From Selenomonas sp. oral taxon 920 (lineage in GTDB: Bacteria > Bacillota > Negativicutes > Selenomonadales > Selenomonadaceae), in contig NZ_CP017042.1 in assembly GCF_001717585.1 (NCBI RefSeq), positions 1,766,501 through 1,830,500 of the forward strand: a DNA stretch of 64,000 nt. Direction: 5' to 3'. Under the pieces are notes generated by a model. It did not search any database and was not told the DNA's origin. It saw only the letters and a program-made list of their open reading frames with translations. Below, in pieces: positions 42,674 through 51,564 of this stretch; position 1 is the first letter of the stretch; the number at the start of each line of letters is the position of its first letter. The position numbers and the translations under genes are program-made.

Positions 42674-43516
42674 TCAGCCCTCTCCCTTCAGCGCCTCACG
42701 CTCCGTCTGCGGGATGAAGACCATAAGCTTCGCTTCGATTGCCGTCGGAGAATCACCCGCCTGCAGGGACAGAATCCCCTCAATGATCATGCGCTTCTGG
42801 CTGACCTCGTGCTCCGATATAATCTTGAGTTTGTTCGCAAACGGATGCCAAAGGACATATCCCGTGAAGATACCAAGAATTGTCGCAACGAATGCGGCCG
42901 CGATCGAGTGGCCGAGCTTGTCAATATCGTTCAGGTTGCCGAGTGCCGCGATCAGACCGACAACGGCGCCCAGAACGCCCAGCGTCGGTGCGTAGGTACC
43001 CGCCTGCGTGAACATCGAGCGCCCCTCGGCGTGACGCTCCTGCATGATCGCAAGCTCGGCATCCAGAACATCCCCCACGAAGTCCGGATCCATACCGTCA
43101 ATGACCATGCCAAGACCCGTGCGGAAGAACGGATCCTGAATCTCCTGCGCCTTGCTCTCAAGCGCAAGGATACCCTCGCGGCGTGCAATCTGCGACAGTT
43201 CGATGAACTGCTGCACGAGCTGTCCCTTTTCCTGCAGTTTAGGAACTTGGCATGTCTTCTTGATGAGGTTGAAAAAGTTTCCCAACTGCTCCATGCGAAA
43301 TCCAATGAACAGGCACGAGAACGTACCGCCAATGATGATGAGGAACGCCGCCGGGTTATTGAGCGCCGTCAGCGGTGCCCCCTTCAAGATCATACCAACA
43401 AAGACCGAGATGAGCCCCATGATAATCCCGATGACCGTTGATTTTTCCAAAGCAAAAGCCCCCATTCCATTTCTCTCGACCGGCAGACGCACAGATATCT
43501 GCTCCATCAGATACAC
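42674..43516 (-). CDS. motA: Flagellar stator protein MotA
   Basis: A 280-aa stator subunit with four membrane helices and a large cytoplasmic loop. Family features include EKSTVIGIIMGLISVFVGMI at the start and APTLGVLGAVVGLIAALGNL near residue 170. The start is debatable. AGGAAG is 8 bases from a GTG at 43516, giving 17 extra residues; an ATG at 43465 begins nearer the conserved part but has only a weak site. I use the GTG. Confidence 0.93.
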   Translation of the reverse strand: MYLMEQISVRLPVERNGMGAFALEKSTVIGIIMGLISVFVGMILKGAPLTALNNPAAFLIIIGGTFSCLFIGFRMEQLGNFFNLIKKTCQVPKLQEKGQLVQQFIELSQIARREGILALESKAQEIQDPFFRTGLGMVIDGMDPDFVGDVLDAELAIMQERHAEGRSMFTQAGTYAPTLGVLGAVVGLIAALGNLNDIDKLGHSIAAAFVATILGIFTGYVLWHPFANKLKIISEHEVSQKRMIIEGILSLQAGDSPTAIEAKLMVFIPQTEREALKGEG

Positions 43517-43693
43517 GTCCACATCTTCCTATAGTATTCCATAAATCGCTGAAAAATCCTACCTGCTTTTTAAAAAAAATCAAAAAAACTTTAAGAAATT
43601 TTTTCAATAAATTTGTATTATCCTATCATACATTCACCGAAAATATGATATAATAGAGCGTGCATAAAAAAAGCTTATTAGGAGGATGGTCTC

Positions 43694-44590
43694 ATGGAAC
43701 TACGGCAGTTGGAATATTTCCAGATGGCGAGCCGCCTGAAAAACATCACGCGCGCCGCCGAACGCCTCCGTGTCTCTCAGCCGAACATCACCGTCGCGAT
43801 CAAGAAGCTCGAAGGAGAACTCGGCATACAGCTCTTCGACCGCAGTCAAAAGCAGCTCTCGCTCACCCCCGAGGGAGCCGTATTCCTCGGCCGCGTCGAG
43901 GTAGCACTGCGCAACATACAGGATGCTGTGCTCGAGGTCAACGACTACAAGCAGCTGCAGAAGGGCACGATCAAGATCGGCATCCCGCCGATGATGGGCG
44001 CCTATCTCTTTCCGAAGATCTTCTCGAGCTTTCAGCGCCGTTACTCGCACCTTGACGTTTATCTCCACGAGGAGGGCTCCGTCGCCATCCGCGAGCAGCT
44101 GGAACGCGACGAGCTGGACTTCGGCATCATCATCATCCCTGAGGGCTCGCCGAATCTGCAGCTTCTCCCGATGGCGCGCAGCCAGATTGTCTGCTGCGTG
44201 CCCGCCGGCAGCGACCTCGCCGCACGCAAGGCAGTCACCCTGCAGGACATCGAGGACCGCAATCTGATCATGCTGAAGGAGGGCTCGTTCCTCCGGCAGA
44301 CCATGCTGGAAAAAATGAAGACGGCGGGCGTCACGCCGAACATTGTGCTCGAGTCCAATCAGGTCGTCACCATCATGGGACTTGTTGCGAGCGGCGTCGG
44401 CAACGCATTCCTGCTCGATATGATCGTCCACGACACGCCCGGCATCAAAGCCGTACCGCTTGCGACCCCCGTATTTGTCGATGTGGGTCTGGCGTGGAAG
44501 CGTGACCGCTATATCTCACGTGCGGCGCAGTCCTTCATTGAGTTCAGCAAGGACATCCTCAGCCATGAGACGAACCACACGATTCTATAA
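43694..44590 (+). CDS. LysR-family transcriptional regulator
   Basis: A 298-aa regulator with an N-terminal winged HTH (MELRQLEYFQMASRLKNITR and LRVSQPNITVAIKKLEGELG) and a C-terminal effector-binding domain (about 92-295). AGGAGG precedes the ATG by 8 bases. It is divergent from motA and convergent with the C4-dicarboxylate transporter, so its target is not obvious from position. A TATAAT (43649-43654) lies 40 bases upstream without a good -35. The effector is unknown. Confidence 0.92.
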   Translation: MELRQLEYFQMASRLKNITRAAERLRVSQPNITVAIKKLEGELGIQLFDRSQKQLSLTPEGAVFLGRVEVALRNIQDAVLEVNDYKQLQKGTIKIGIPPMMGAYLFPKIFSSFQRRYSHLDVYLHEEGSVAIREQLERDELDFGIIIIPEGSPNLQLLPMARSQIVCCVPAGSDLAARKAVTLQDIEDRNLIMLKEGSFLRQTMLEKMKTAGVTPNIVLESNQVVTIMGLVASGVGNAFLLDMIVHDTPGIKAVPLATPVFVDVGLAWKRDRYISRAAQSFIEFSKDILSHETNHTIL

Positions 44591-44600
44591 TTAAGATGAC

Positions 44601-44639
44601 AAAGCCGTTTGCGGGCACAGTGCCCGCAAACGGCTTTTT
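44601..44639. terminator. Bidirectional terminator
   Basis: A perfect 17-bp stem (44601-44617 with 44621-44637, core GCCGTTTGCGGGCA) with a 3-base loop and T runs on both strands ends the lysR gene and the convergent dcu gene. Confidence 0.93.
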
Positions 44640-44650
44640 GAATGGCCTTC

Positions 44651-45994
44651 TCAGAAAATCAAATGTGCAACCACATAGCCGACGCAGCAGCCGGAGCTGA
44701 CACCGATCAGTCCCGGAATCATGAACGAGTGGTTCAGGATGTACTTGCCGATGCGCGTCGTGCCCGAGCGGTCGAAACCGATGCACGCGAGATCGGACGG
44801 ATAGGTCGGCAGGAAGAAGTAACCGTAGCACGCCGAGATGAACGAGAGGACAAGGATCGGATCCATGCCCACGTTCAGCGCCATCGGAACGACAATCGCG
44901 ATCGCTGCCCCCTGCGAGTTCACGAGCTTCGACGTGAGGAACGCGAGAACAGCATACGCCCACGGATAGTTCTGCACGGCAGAGCCGAGGAACTCCTTCA
45001 GGAAACCCATGTGGTTCATGAAGTAGGTATCCGCCATCCATGCAACGCCGTAGACCGAGACGAGTGCAACCACGCCTGAGCGGAACACCTGCGAGTTGCC
45101 GACATCCTTCGCCTTGACCTTGCAGGCAAGGAGAATCGTTGCACCGACAAGCAGCATAACCATCTGGATCACGATGACCATCGAGATCGCCTTCGGCGCA
45201 GCGTCCGGCTTCGGCGGGAACTTCGGCAACAGCTCCGGGAAGTTGCCGAGCACGGCAATCGCGATAATGCCCGCGAAGAAGATAAACATTGCGCGGTAGT
45301 ACTCCGTCGGGAGCTCCTTGTCCATCAGACTCTCAGTATCGCCGTAGACATACTGCTTGTTCTCAGGATCGCGGATGAACTCCTGGAACCGCTCATCCTG
45401 CTCGAGATCCTTGCCGCGGCGATAGCTCCAGAGAGCCGCAAAGAGCACGCCGAGTCCCGTTGCGGGAATCGAGACGGAAAGAACTTGGAACACCGAGAAC
45501 TCATGTCCCGAGACCGAGAGGAACGCCACCATCGAGACGACCGCGACCGACACGGGCGAGGCACAGATGCCCATCTGTGAGGCAACGGACGAGACCGCCA
45601 TCGGACGCTCGGGACGAATGCCCTGCTTGATCGCGATATCGTAGATGATCGGGAACATCGTGTAGACGACATGTCCCGTGCCGCAGAGCACCGTGAGAAA
45701 CCACGTCGTCAGCGGTGCGAGGATCGTGACGTGCTTCGGGTTGTTGCGCAGGAACTTCTCTGCGTACTTGAGCATGACCGTAAGTCCGCCCGAGGTCTGC
45801 AGGAAGCCCGCACAGGTCACCACCGCGAGGATGATGAGCATGACGTCAATCGGCGGCTTGCCCGGCTGATAGCCGAACACAAATGTGTAGATCACAAGGC
45901 CGAAGCCGCTGATCACCGCCAGTCCAAGTCCGCCGTGCCGCACACCGACAATCAGACAGACCAGGAGGACAATAAAGCCTAAAAGCATTTCCAT
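44651..45994 (-). CDS. Anaerobic C4-dicarboxylate transporter, DcuA/DcuB type
   Basis: A 447-aa membrane carrier with about 10-12 helices. Typical motifs are LTTWFLTVLCGTGHVVYTMF, SSVASQMGICASPVSVAVVS and the C-terminal GYFFLPTYPSDLACIGFDRS. It exchanges fumarate, malate or aspartate for succinate during fumarate respiration or succinate formation. DcuA and DcuB cannot be separated from sequence alone. It is monocistronic, with a possible promoter 80 bases upstream (TATAAT with a weak -35). Confidence 0.92.
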   Translation of the reverse strand: MEMLLGFIVLLVCLIVGVRHGGLGLAVISGFGLVIYTFVFGYQPGKPPIDVMLIILAVVTCAGFLQTSGGLTVMLKYAEKFLRNNPKHVTILAPLTTWFLTVLCGTGHVVYTMFPIIYDIAIKQGIRPERPMAVSSVASQMGICASPVSVAVVSMVAFLSVSGHEFSVFQVLSVSIPATGLGVLFAALWSYRRGKDLEQDERFQEFIRDPENKQYVYGDTESLMDKELPTEYYRAMFIFFAGIIAIAVLGNFPELLPKFPPKPDAAPKAISMVIVIQMVMLLVGATILLACKVKAKDVGNSQVFRSGVVALVSVYGVAWMADTYFMNHMGFLKEFLGSAVQNYPWAYAVLAFLTSKLVNSQGAAIAIVVPMALNVGMDPILVLSFISACYGYFFLPTYPSDLACIGFDRSGTTRIGKYILNHSFMIPGLIGVSSGCCVGYVVAHLIF

Positions 45995-46126
45995 AAATAA
46001 AATTCCCCCATTCTACGCAGAGCCCCACCCTGCACAGCTATAATACAACATAAACCATTATACATCATGTTTTCATCATTAGTAAAGCCTAGAATACATA
46101 AATAAAGGCTATATCATGGCTGTCCA

Positions 46127-46160
46127 AAACAAAAGAGCCGCCCACGCGGGGCGGCTCTTT
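46127..46160. terminator. Terminator downstream of flgE
   Basis: A 12-bp stem AAAGAGCCGCCC/GGGCGGCTCTTT (46132-46143 with 46149-46160) lies 30 bases past the flgE stop, followed on the minus strand by TTGTTTTG. The remaining gap up to the dcu gene holds only its probable promoter. Confidence 0.85.
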
Positions 46161-46189
46161 CGAGAGACGTATGCGTTTGGTGCCTGCGC

Positions 46190-48232
46190 TTACCGCTTCA
46201 TATTGATCAGCGTCTCAAGCATCTCATCCGAGACAGTGATGATCTTCGAGTTCGACTGGAAGCCGCGCTGCGTGATGATCATATCGGAGAACTGATCGGC
46301 GATGTCGACGTTCGACATCTCGAGCGCCGAGGTCGTCAGCTCCGTGCCGATATCAGCGGCACCGCTGATCGTACGCGTACCGGAGTTGTTCGACTCCTGA
46401 TAGAGGTTGCCGCCCATCTTCGTGAGACCCGACGGGTTGTTGAACTGCGCCATCGCGATCTGGGCTTCCTTCTGGCGGACGCCGTTCGTGTACGTGCCCG
46501 TGATGACACCCGAGCTGTCGATATCAACGCTTGCAAGCGTACCCGCTGCGTTGCCGTCGGAGGTCGCTGCGATCGTTGTCGTGCCGGAGAACTGCGTGAT
46601 CGCCGCGAGGTTCATCGCCACCTGCTGCGGCGCTGCACCGTTCGTGTAGGTGAGGTTGATCGATGCCGAGCCGCTGACATACGCGCCCGCGCTGTCGAAG
46701 TTGAGATCGGTCTTCGTGAGCGCAACGGTCGTCACCGTGCCGTCCGCCTCGGTGATGTTGAACGTATCGCCGCCGCTGCCGAGCGAGAGCTGCCACTTAT
46801 TGTTCGCTGTCTTTGTATAGACGACGGGGACGGAGTGCTTCGCGCCGAGCGAGTCGTAGACCGTGATCGTCGTCGTCACCGAGGGGTAGAACGTATCGCC
46901 CCGTGTATAGCTCTTGCCGACCAATCCGTCGATGGAGCTGCCGCTCTTTGTGTTCAGCACAACACTGGACACCTTCTTGCCGCTGAACTGATAGGTGGAC
47001 TCTCGCGTGATCGACTTGATCGTTCCATCGGCAGCACTGCCCGTATGTGTATACGTCGCGGACGTGCTTGTGATGGTGGAAAGCGCGGCTGACAGCGTGG
47101 CACTGTTGCCGTCCGCCGTTGTCACCGTTGCACCCGCCTGCGGCGTAAGGCTCTTGATCTTGAGCTGTCCCGTGTAGGTATCGCCGACTGCGTAGGTGAA
47201 GCTCGTCGGATTCGGAACCTTGATGGTAACGGGCGTACCCGGCGTAATCGTATTGTTCGCATCCAGTGTAAGCGTAACGTCGGATGGCGGCGAGCTGACA
47301 ACGTTCGTAATCTTGCCGCTGATGTTGAACACATCTCCGAAGGCATAGGTTCCGCTCGTCAGAGACGTACCGCCCGTACGGTTGATGACCGTCGTCGTCG
47401 AGCCGTTGATCTCCTTCGGACTGGAAGGATTGTGGCTGTCCATCTCAAGCTCTGCATCCACATGTCCCGTTGCACTTGCGGTAACATTGGAGATTGTGGA
47501 GCTGTAGAGTGCTCCTGTCGGAGCACTGCCGACCGTCTGTGCGGGGGCCGTGGAGCTGAGGTAGATCTTCCTGCCGTTGTCCATTGTCAGGACGAGCTTG
47601 CCGACCTCGTTCGCCGTATAGGAGTTGGTTGTCTCCGATGTGCCGTCCGCATAGCGTACGAGAACGTTCGCCACCTCATAGCCCGGCGTCGTCGCATTGA
47701 GGTTCTTCGTATAGGACGCCGTTGCGGTCGTCGTTGCCTCCATCGACTTGCCTGCGGGGATCTGGATCTTCGTCGTGTTGTCGCCCGCGACATTGAGAAC
47801 GCCGTTGTTTGCCATGTAGCCCTGCACGTAGAGACCTGTGCTCGGAATCGTGAGGTTGCCCTCCGCGTCAAATCCGAACGCGCCGTTGCGCGTATAGAAC
47901 TGCTGCTCGCCGCGTTTCACAACGAAGAGCCCGTCGCCGCGCGAGATCGCGATGTCCGTATTCTTGCCCGTCTGCTGCACGGAGCCGTTCGTGTAGATCA
48001 GATCGGTGCTCGCGACACTCATGCCGAGACCGACCTGCTTCGGGTTCACGCCGCCGATCGTGCCCGTCGGCGAGGATGCACCCGAGAGGTTCTGCGAGAT
48101 CATGTCTGCAAACGTAACGCGGCTCGATTTAAAGCCTGTCGTGTTGACGTTCGCAATGTTGTTGCCGATAACATCCATGCGGGTCTGATGGCCTTTGAGG
48201 CCCGAGACACCCGAGAACATGGAACGCATCAT
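46190..48232 (-). CDS. flgE: Flagellar hook protein FlgE
   Basis: A 680-aa hook subunit. The N-terminal rod-type segment is SGLKGHQTRMDVIGNNIANV. FlgE-like beta modules follow, and the C-terminal heptad region is IITQRGFQSNSKIITVSDEM. It is much longer than the usual 400-500 aa; the extra sequence is Ser/Thr-rich repeats between about residues 160 and 430. GGAGAG is 7 bases before the first ATG. It is cotranscribed with the TIGR02530-type gene upstream; no flgD is adjacent. Confidence 0.94.
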   Translation of the reverse strand: MMRSMFSGVSGLKGHQTRMDVIGNNIANVNTTGFKSSRVTFADMISQNLSGASSPTGTIGGVNPKQVGLGMSVASTDLIYTNGSVQQTGKNTDIAISRGDGLFVVKRGEQQFYTRNGAFGFDAEGNLTIPSTGLYVQGYMANNGVLNVAGDNTTKIQIPAGKSMEATTTATASYTKNLNATTPGYEVANVLVRYADGTSETTNSYTANEVGKLVLTMDNGRKIYLSSTAPAQTVGSAPTGALYSSTISNVTASATGHVDAELEMDSHNPSSPKEINGSTTTVINRTGGTSLTSGTYAFGDVFNISGKITNVVSSPPSDVTLTLDANNTITPGTPVTIKVPNPTSFTYAVGDTYTGQLKIKSLTPQAGATVTTADGNSATLSAALSTITSTSATYTHTGSAADGTIKSITRESTYQFSGKKVSSVVLNTKSGSSIDGLVGKSYTRGDTFYPSVTTTITVYDSLGAKHSVPVVYTKTANNKWQLSLGSGGDTFNITEADGTVTTVALTKTDLNFDSAGAYVSGSASINLTYTNGAAPQQVAMNLAAITQFSGTTTIAATSDGNAAGTLASVDIDSSGVITGTYTNGVRQKEAQIAMAQFNNPSGLTKMGGNLYQESNNSGTRTISGAADIGTELTTSALEMSNVDIADQFSDMIITQRGFQSNSKIITVSDEMLETLINMKR

Positions 48233-48400
48233 AATGAATCTCTCCTTTGCCGTTGCTGACAGTGCAAAGGAAAGCCATCTCTATGCGGCACGCAAATCCG
48301 CCGTGGGTCTGCACCGCCGCGCTGCACGAAGACAGTCTCTGTCTCCATGCTGACCGCACCAGTCGCGTGCGGTCAAAAGCCTCCCGTAGGTCCGGCTTCG

Positions 48401-48778
48401 TCAGATGATGGCTGCACTGTCAATGTTCGTAAAAATACTGTCTGCCGCGGTCACGTCATCGAGTGCCGTGATCACGGTGCGGTTCGTCACAGAGACGACC
48501 ATCGCCGTACTGTCCTTCATGTAGATCAGGGCTTCCCTTGCACCCTTCTCCCGCATACGGTCGATGGTGGAGCCCAGTTTTTCAAGCTCCGTGTTCGTGA
48601 GCATGACACCGCGCCGCTGCAGCCGCTCCTCTGCGTGCTGCGAGAAACGAACGCGCTCCCGTGCTCCCTCCAGTACCTGTGCAAACGACGCTCCGCTGCT
48701 GTCCATTACTTTTCGTCCGTGGTCGGCCCCCCTGCGTCCCTGCCCGACCAGCGCGATCGAATCGTCTGCAATCCTCAT
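48401..48778 (-). CDS. Flagellar operon protein of the TIGR02530 type
   Basis: A 125-aa cytoplasmic protein matching the small family normally encoded just before flgE in Firmicute flagellar operons. The core is FSQHAEERLQRRGVMLTNTE and the C-terminal strand is YMKDSTAMVVSVTNRTVITA. AAGGAGGTGATG precedes the ATG at ideal spacing. The 170 bases between it and flgE hold no gene. Exact role unknown, presumably hook assembly. Confidence 0.85.
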   Translation of the reverse strand: MRIADDSIALVGQGRRGADHGRKVMDSSGASFAQVLEGARERVRFSQHAEERLQRRGVMLTNTELEKLGSTIDRMREKGAREALIYMKDSTAMVVSVTNRTVITALDDVTAADSIFTNIDSAAII

Positions 48779-48803
48779 CGCATCACCTCCTTATTTTATT
48801 TTA

Positions 48804-48839
48804 GAATAAAACATTCCACCGTGTATATCGGTGGAATGT
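48804..48839 (-). terminator. Terminator of the mutS-mutL-methyltransferase operon
   Basis: An 11-bp stem ACATTCCACCG/CGGTGGAATGT (48811-48821 with 48829-48839) followed on the minus strand by TTTTATT. The same bases contain the -10 of the sigma-28-like promoter of the next unit. Confidence 0.8.
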
Positions 48840-48851
48840 GAGATAAACTTA
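48825..48851 (-). promoter_or_regulatory. Sigma-28-like promoter of the TIGR02530-flgE unit
   Basis: TAAG (48848-48851), exactly 15 bases, then ACCGATAT (48825-48832). This matches the sigma-28/SigD consensus TAAA-N15-GCCGATAT at 10 of 12 positions. It lies about 45 bases before the start codon. Confidence 0.55.
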
Positions 48852-48868
48852 AATGGAAATAAAGATTT

Positions 48869-49678
48869 TTAGAGTTTCATCACACCATATGCAATGCGGC
48901 TGTACTTGCCGCCCATGATGGTATCGAAGCCGAGACGGTCAAATTCCGCACTCCCGCGGCGTTCCTTCATGACGACGCGGCAGCGGGCGACACGCCGCGC
49001 CTCGGCAATCGTCTCCTCCGTCAGCGCCCGCATATCCGCGAGCGCGCGGAGCGCATTCATCCCCGCACTCTCATGCAGGGGGCGGCGAAACATCGGGTCA
49101 AAGTAAATGACATCGCAGCTGTCCGTCTCCGCTGTACGCAGGAAGGTGAGCGCGTCCGCATGATGCACCACAATGCGGCGCATCGCCGCATGCATCTCGT
49201 AGTTATCGCCCGTCGCGTGTGCGAGCCCGTCCGCGATCACCGCCGCAATCAGAGGATTCGATTCGAGTGCCGTAACTGCCCCCTGCTCCCCGACGGCAAA
49301 GCTCTCGACAATCGCATCCGCGCCCGTTCCGAGGGTGCAGTCGAGGACGTTCATCCCCTCCACAAGCCCAAGTGCACTGACGAGGTGGTCGCCGTGCCCC
49401 AGCAGGAGGTTCTTCATGCGCAGATGTGCCATACCCGGGTGAAAGAACAGCTCTCCCTCCGCCGTCACGAGGGTGAGGACCCCGCGCCGCGCGACGAGCA
49501 CGGCATCTGCGCCGTACGCCGCACGCAGTTCTTCGAGTGAGTCATTCCCGCGCGGGACGTTCGGAATGTCGAGCTGCTTTGCCGTGCGTGCCGCAAGTGC
49601 ACGATTCGCCTCGGTATAGCGCTGTCCGCGCCGCACGGTCGTAGCAATTGCACGGATCCCCTCCTTGCCCGTCCTCAT
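48869..49678 (-). CDS. Class I SAM-dependent methyltransferase, RsmJ-like
   Basis: A 269-aa protein with a methyltransferase fold. The SAM-binding loop is VLDCTLGTGADAIVESFAVG, followed by the acidic ALESNPLIAAVIADGL. The catalytic-type motif VIYFDPMFRRPLHESAGMNA resembles RsmJ (DUF548), which methylates 16S rRNA G1516; that substrate is inferred. An N-terminal extension of about 70 residues precedes the fold. The ATG overlaps the mutL stop. Confidence 0.82.
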   Translation of the reverse strand: MRTGKEGIRAIATTVRRGQRYTEANRALAARTAKQLDIPNVPRGNDSLEELRAAYGADAVLVARRGVLTLVTAEGELFFHPGMAHLRMKNLLLGHGDHLVSALGLVEGMNVLDCTLGTGADAIVESFAVGEQGAVTALESNPLIAAVIADGLAHATGDNYEMHAAMRRIVVHHADALTFLRTAETDSCDVIYFDPMFRRPLHESAGMNALRALADMRALTEETIAEARRVARCRVVMKERRGSAEFDRLGFDTIMGGKYSRIAYGVMKL

Positions 49679-51564
49679 AGATTGAACCCCGTGCGCTTGA
49701 ACATCTTCGCCAGATCATGCGTGTCGAATTTAAGAATCGTCGGCCGTCCGTGGGGACACGTAAACGGAAACGGCGTGCGCCGCAGCTCATCGAGCAGGAT
49801 CTCCATCTGCCGCACATTCAGCTCCTCGCCCGCCTTGATCGCCGCACGGCACGCCATCGTGGCAATCCCTGCCTGACGCAGGTTCGCCGGCGTCGCAGCG
49901 TGCAGATCGCCGAGGGACATAAGGATCTCGCGAATGGTGCCCTCTGCCTCATCGAGTGGAATGTCGGCAGGCGCCTCGGTCAGACGATATTCGCGCTCCC
50001 CCGCAGGTTCGAGGTGGAATCCGAGACGATCGAACAGCTCCGCATTCTCCTCGATGTACTGCGCCTCACGCGCATCGAAGGAGAGAATCGCGTGCACAAG
50101 CATCTGCTGGGACGGGATTCCGTCTGCCTGTGCGGAGAAGCGGTCAAAGAGGATGCGCTCGTGCGCCGCGTGCTGATCGACGATGTAGAGACTCTGCGCA
50201 CTCTGGGCGATGATGTAGGTGAGGTCAACCTGTCCGATGGGGAGGAGATTCCCCTCGATTTCCGTGCTCTCCGTCGGCAGCGCTGCCGTCTGTGCCGCCG
50301 CAAATATATCTCTCTCGGCGCTGCGCTCTATCCCCATGCGATCCTGTGCCGCACGCAGATCAACACTCTGGCCGCGCCACTGCACCGCCTCGTGCACGGT
50401 CTGCGGACGCACGGGCGGCAGGGCATAGTTGTTTGTGGGTGTATTTGCAGGGGCAGATGTGTGTGCTGTGTATGGAGCACCGCCTGCGGGTGCACCGACG
50501 TTCAGCGGCACGGCTTCGCAGCGGAATTTCGGCTTCTCAACCGATGCCGCGATTGCCGCCGTCTCTCCCGCCGCTCCGCGAATCGCGTCGAGCACTGACT
50601 TGTAGACCGCCTTAAAGATGCGCCCCTCGTCCTCGAATTTCATCTCCGTTTTTTGCGGGTGGACGTTCACATCAATTGTCCGCTGCGGCACCTCGATGCA
50701 GAGAACCGCGAGGGGGAATCCCATCTTCGGCACGAGCGCACGATACACGTTGTCAATCGCCTTTGCAATCGCGCGATTCTGGATCGTGCGTCCGTTGACG
50801 ATGTACGTCTGCCACGCACGGCTGCTGCGGATCAGCGACGGCTTCGAGATGTAGCCCGTGATGCGGATCTCCGCCTCTGCGTCGTGGAAGTCCAGCGGGA
50901 TAAGTGCGCCTGCCGCGTCGCCGCCGTAGATGCTCTCAATCGCATGGCGCAGGCTGTCATCGCCCGCCGTCATAATCGTCAGGCGGTTGTTGTTGATGAA
51001 GCGAAATGCGATGTCGGGGCGCGAGAGCGCAAGCCGGATCACATAGTCGCTGATCTTGCCCGCCTCGGTGGCATTCGTCTTTAGAAATTTCTTGCGTGCA
51101 GGCGTATTGAAAAAAAGCTCCTCGACGCGCACACTCGTCCCGATCTCGCAGCCTGCATCCTCAATCTCGGGGGGCTTGCCGCCGAAGATGTCGACGCGCG
51201 TGCCGAGATCGTCCGTCCCCCTTCGCGTGAGGAGCGAGAAGCGCGAGACGGATGCAATCGTCGGCAGAGCCTCGCCGCGAAAGCCAAGCGTCGCGACGGT
51301 CTGCAAATCCGAGACGGAGGAAATCTTGCTCGTTGCATGGCGCAGGATCGCAGTCTCCGCATCCTCACGCGTCATGCCGTGCCCATTGTCCGTCACACGG
51401 ATGAAGCTGACCCCGCCGCCCATGATTTCGATCTCAATCGCAGTCGCGCCTGCATCCATCGCGTTCTCGACAAGTTCCTTCACGACGGAGGCGGGACGCT
51501 CCACGACCTCGCCTGCTGCAATCTTGTTGATCGTCGTATCATCCAGTACGTGAATCTGCATCAT
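49675..51564 (-). CDS. mutL: DNA mismatch repair protein MutL
   Basis: A 629-aa GHKL ATPase. Motifs are ELVENAMDAGAT (ATP lid), VTDNGHGM, ATSKISSVSDLQTVATLGFRG-type sequence (quoted here in part) and GTSVRVEELFFNTPARKKFL. The C-terminal domain contains the endonuclease motif DQHAAHERILFDRF and the zinc-site elements ACRAAIKAGE and CPHGRPT, so it is a nicking MutL. Two adjacent ATGs overlap the mutS stop. Confidence 0.97.
   Translation of the reverse strand: MMQIHVLDDTTINKIAAGEVVERPASVVKELVENAMDAGATAIEIEIMGGGVSFIRVTDNGHGMTREDAETAILRHATSKISSVSDLQTVATLGFRGEALPTIASVSRFSLLTRRGTDDLGTRVDIFGGKPPEIEDAGCEIGTSVRVEELFFNTPARKKFLKTNATEAGKISDYVIRLALSRPDIAFRFINNNRLTIMTAGDDSLRHAIESIYGGDAAGALIPLDFHDAEAEIRITGYISKPSLIRSSRAWQTYIVNGRTIQNRAIAKAIDNVYRALVPKMGFPLAVLCIEVPQRTIDVNVHPQKTEMKFEDEGRIFKAVYKSVLDAIRGAAGETAAIAASVEKPKFRCEAVPLNVGAPAGGAPYTAHTSAPANTPTNNYALPPVRPQTVHEAVQWRGQSVDLRAAQDRMGIERSAERDIFAAAQTAALPTESTEIEGNLLPIGQVDLTYIIAQSAQSLYIVDQHAAHERILFDRFSAQADGIPSQQMLVHAILSFDAREAQYIEENAELFDRLGFHLEPAGEREYRLTEAPADIPLDEAEGTIREILMSLGDLHAATPANLRQAGIATMACRAAIKAGEELNVRQMEILLDELRRTPFPFTCPHGRPTILKFDTHDLAKMFKRTGFNL

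Noticed and set aside
43523-43620. Possible sigma-28 promoter before motA
   Set aside because: A TAAA and an AGCGATTT can be paired only with 18 bases between them and 5 of 8 matches in the -10; this is too weak, unlike the flgE site.
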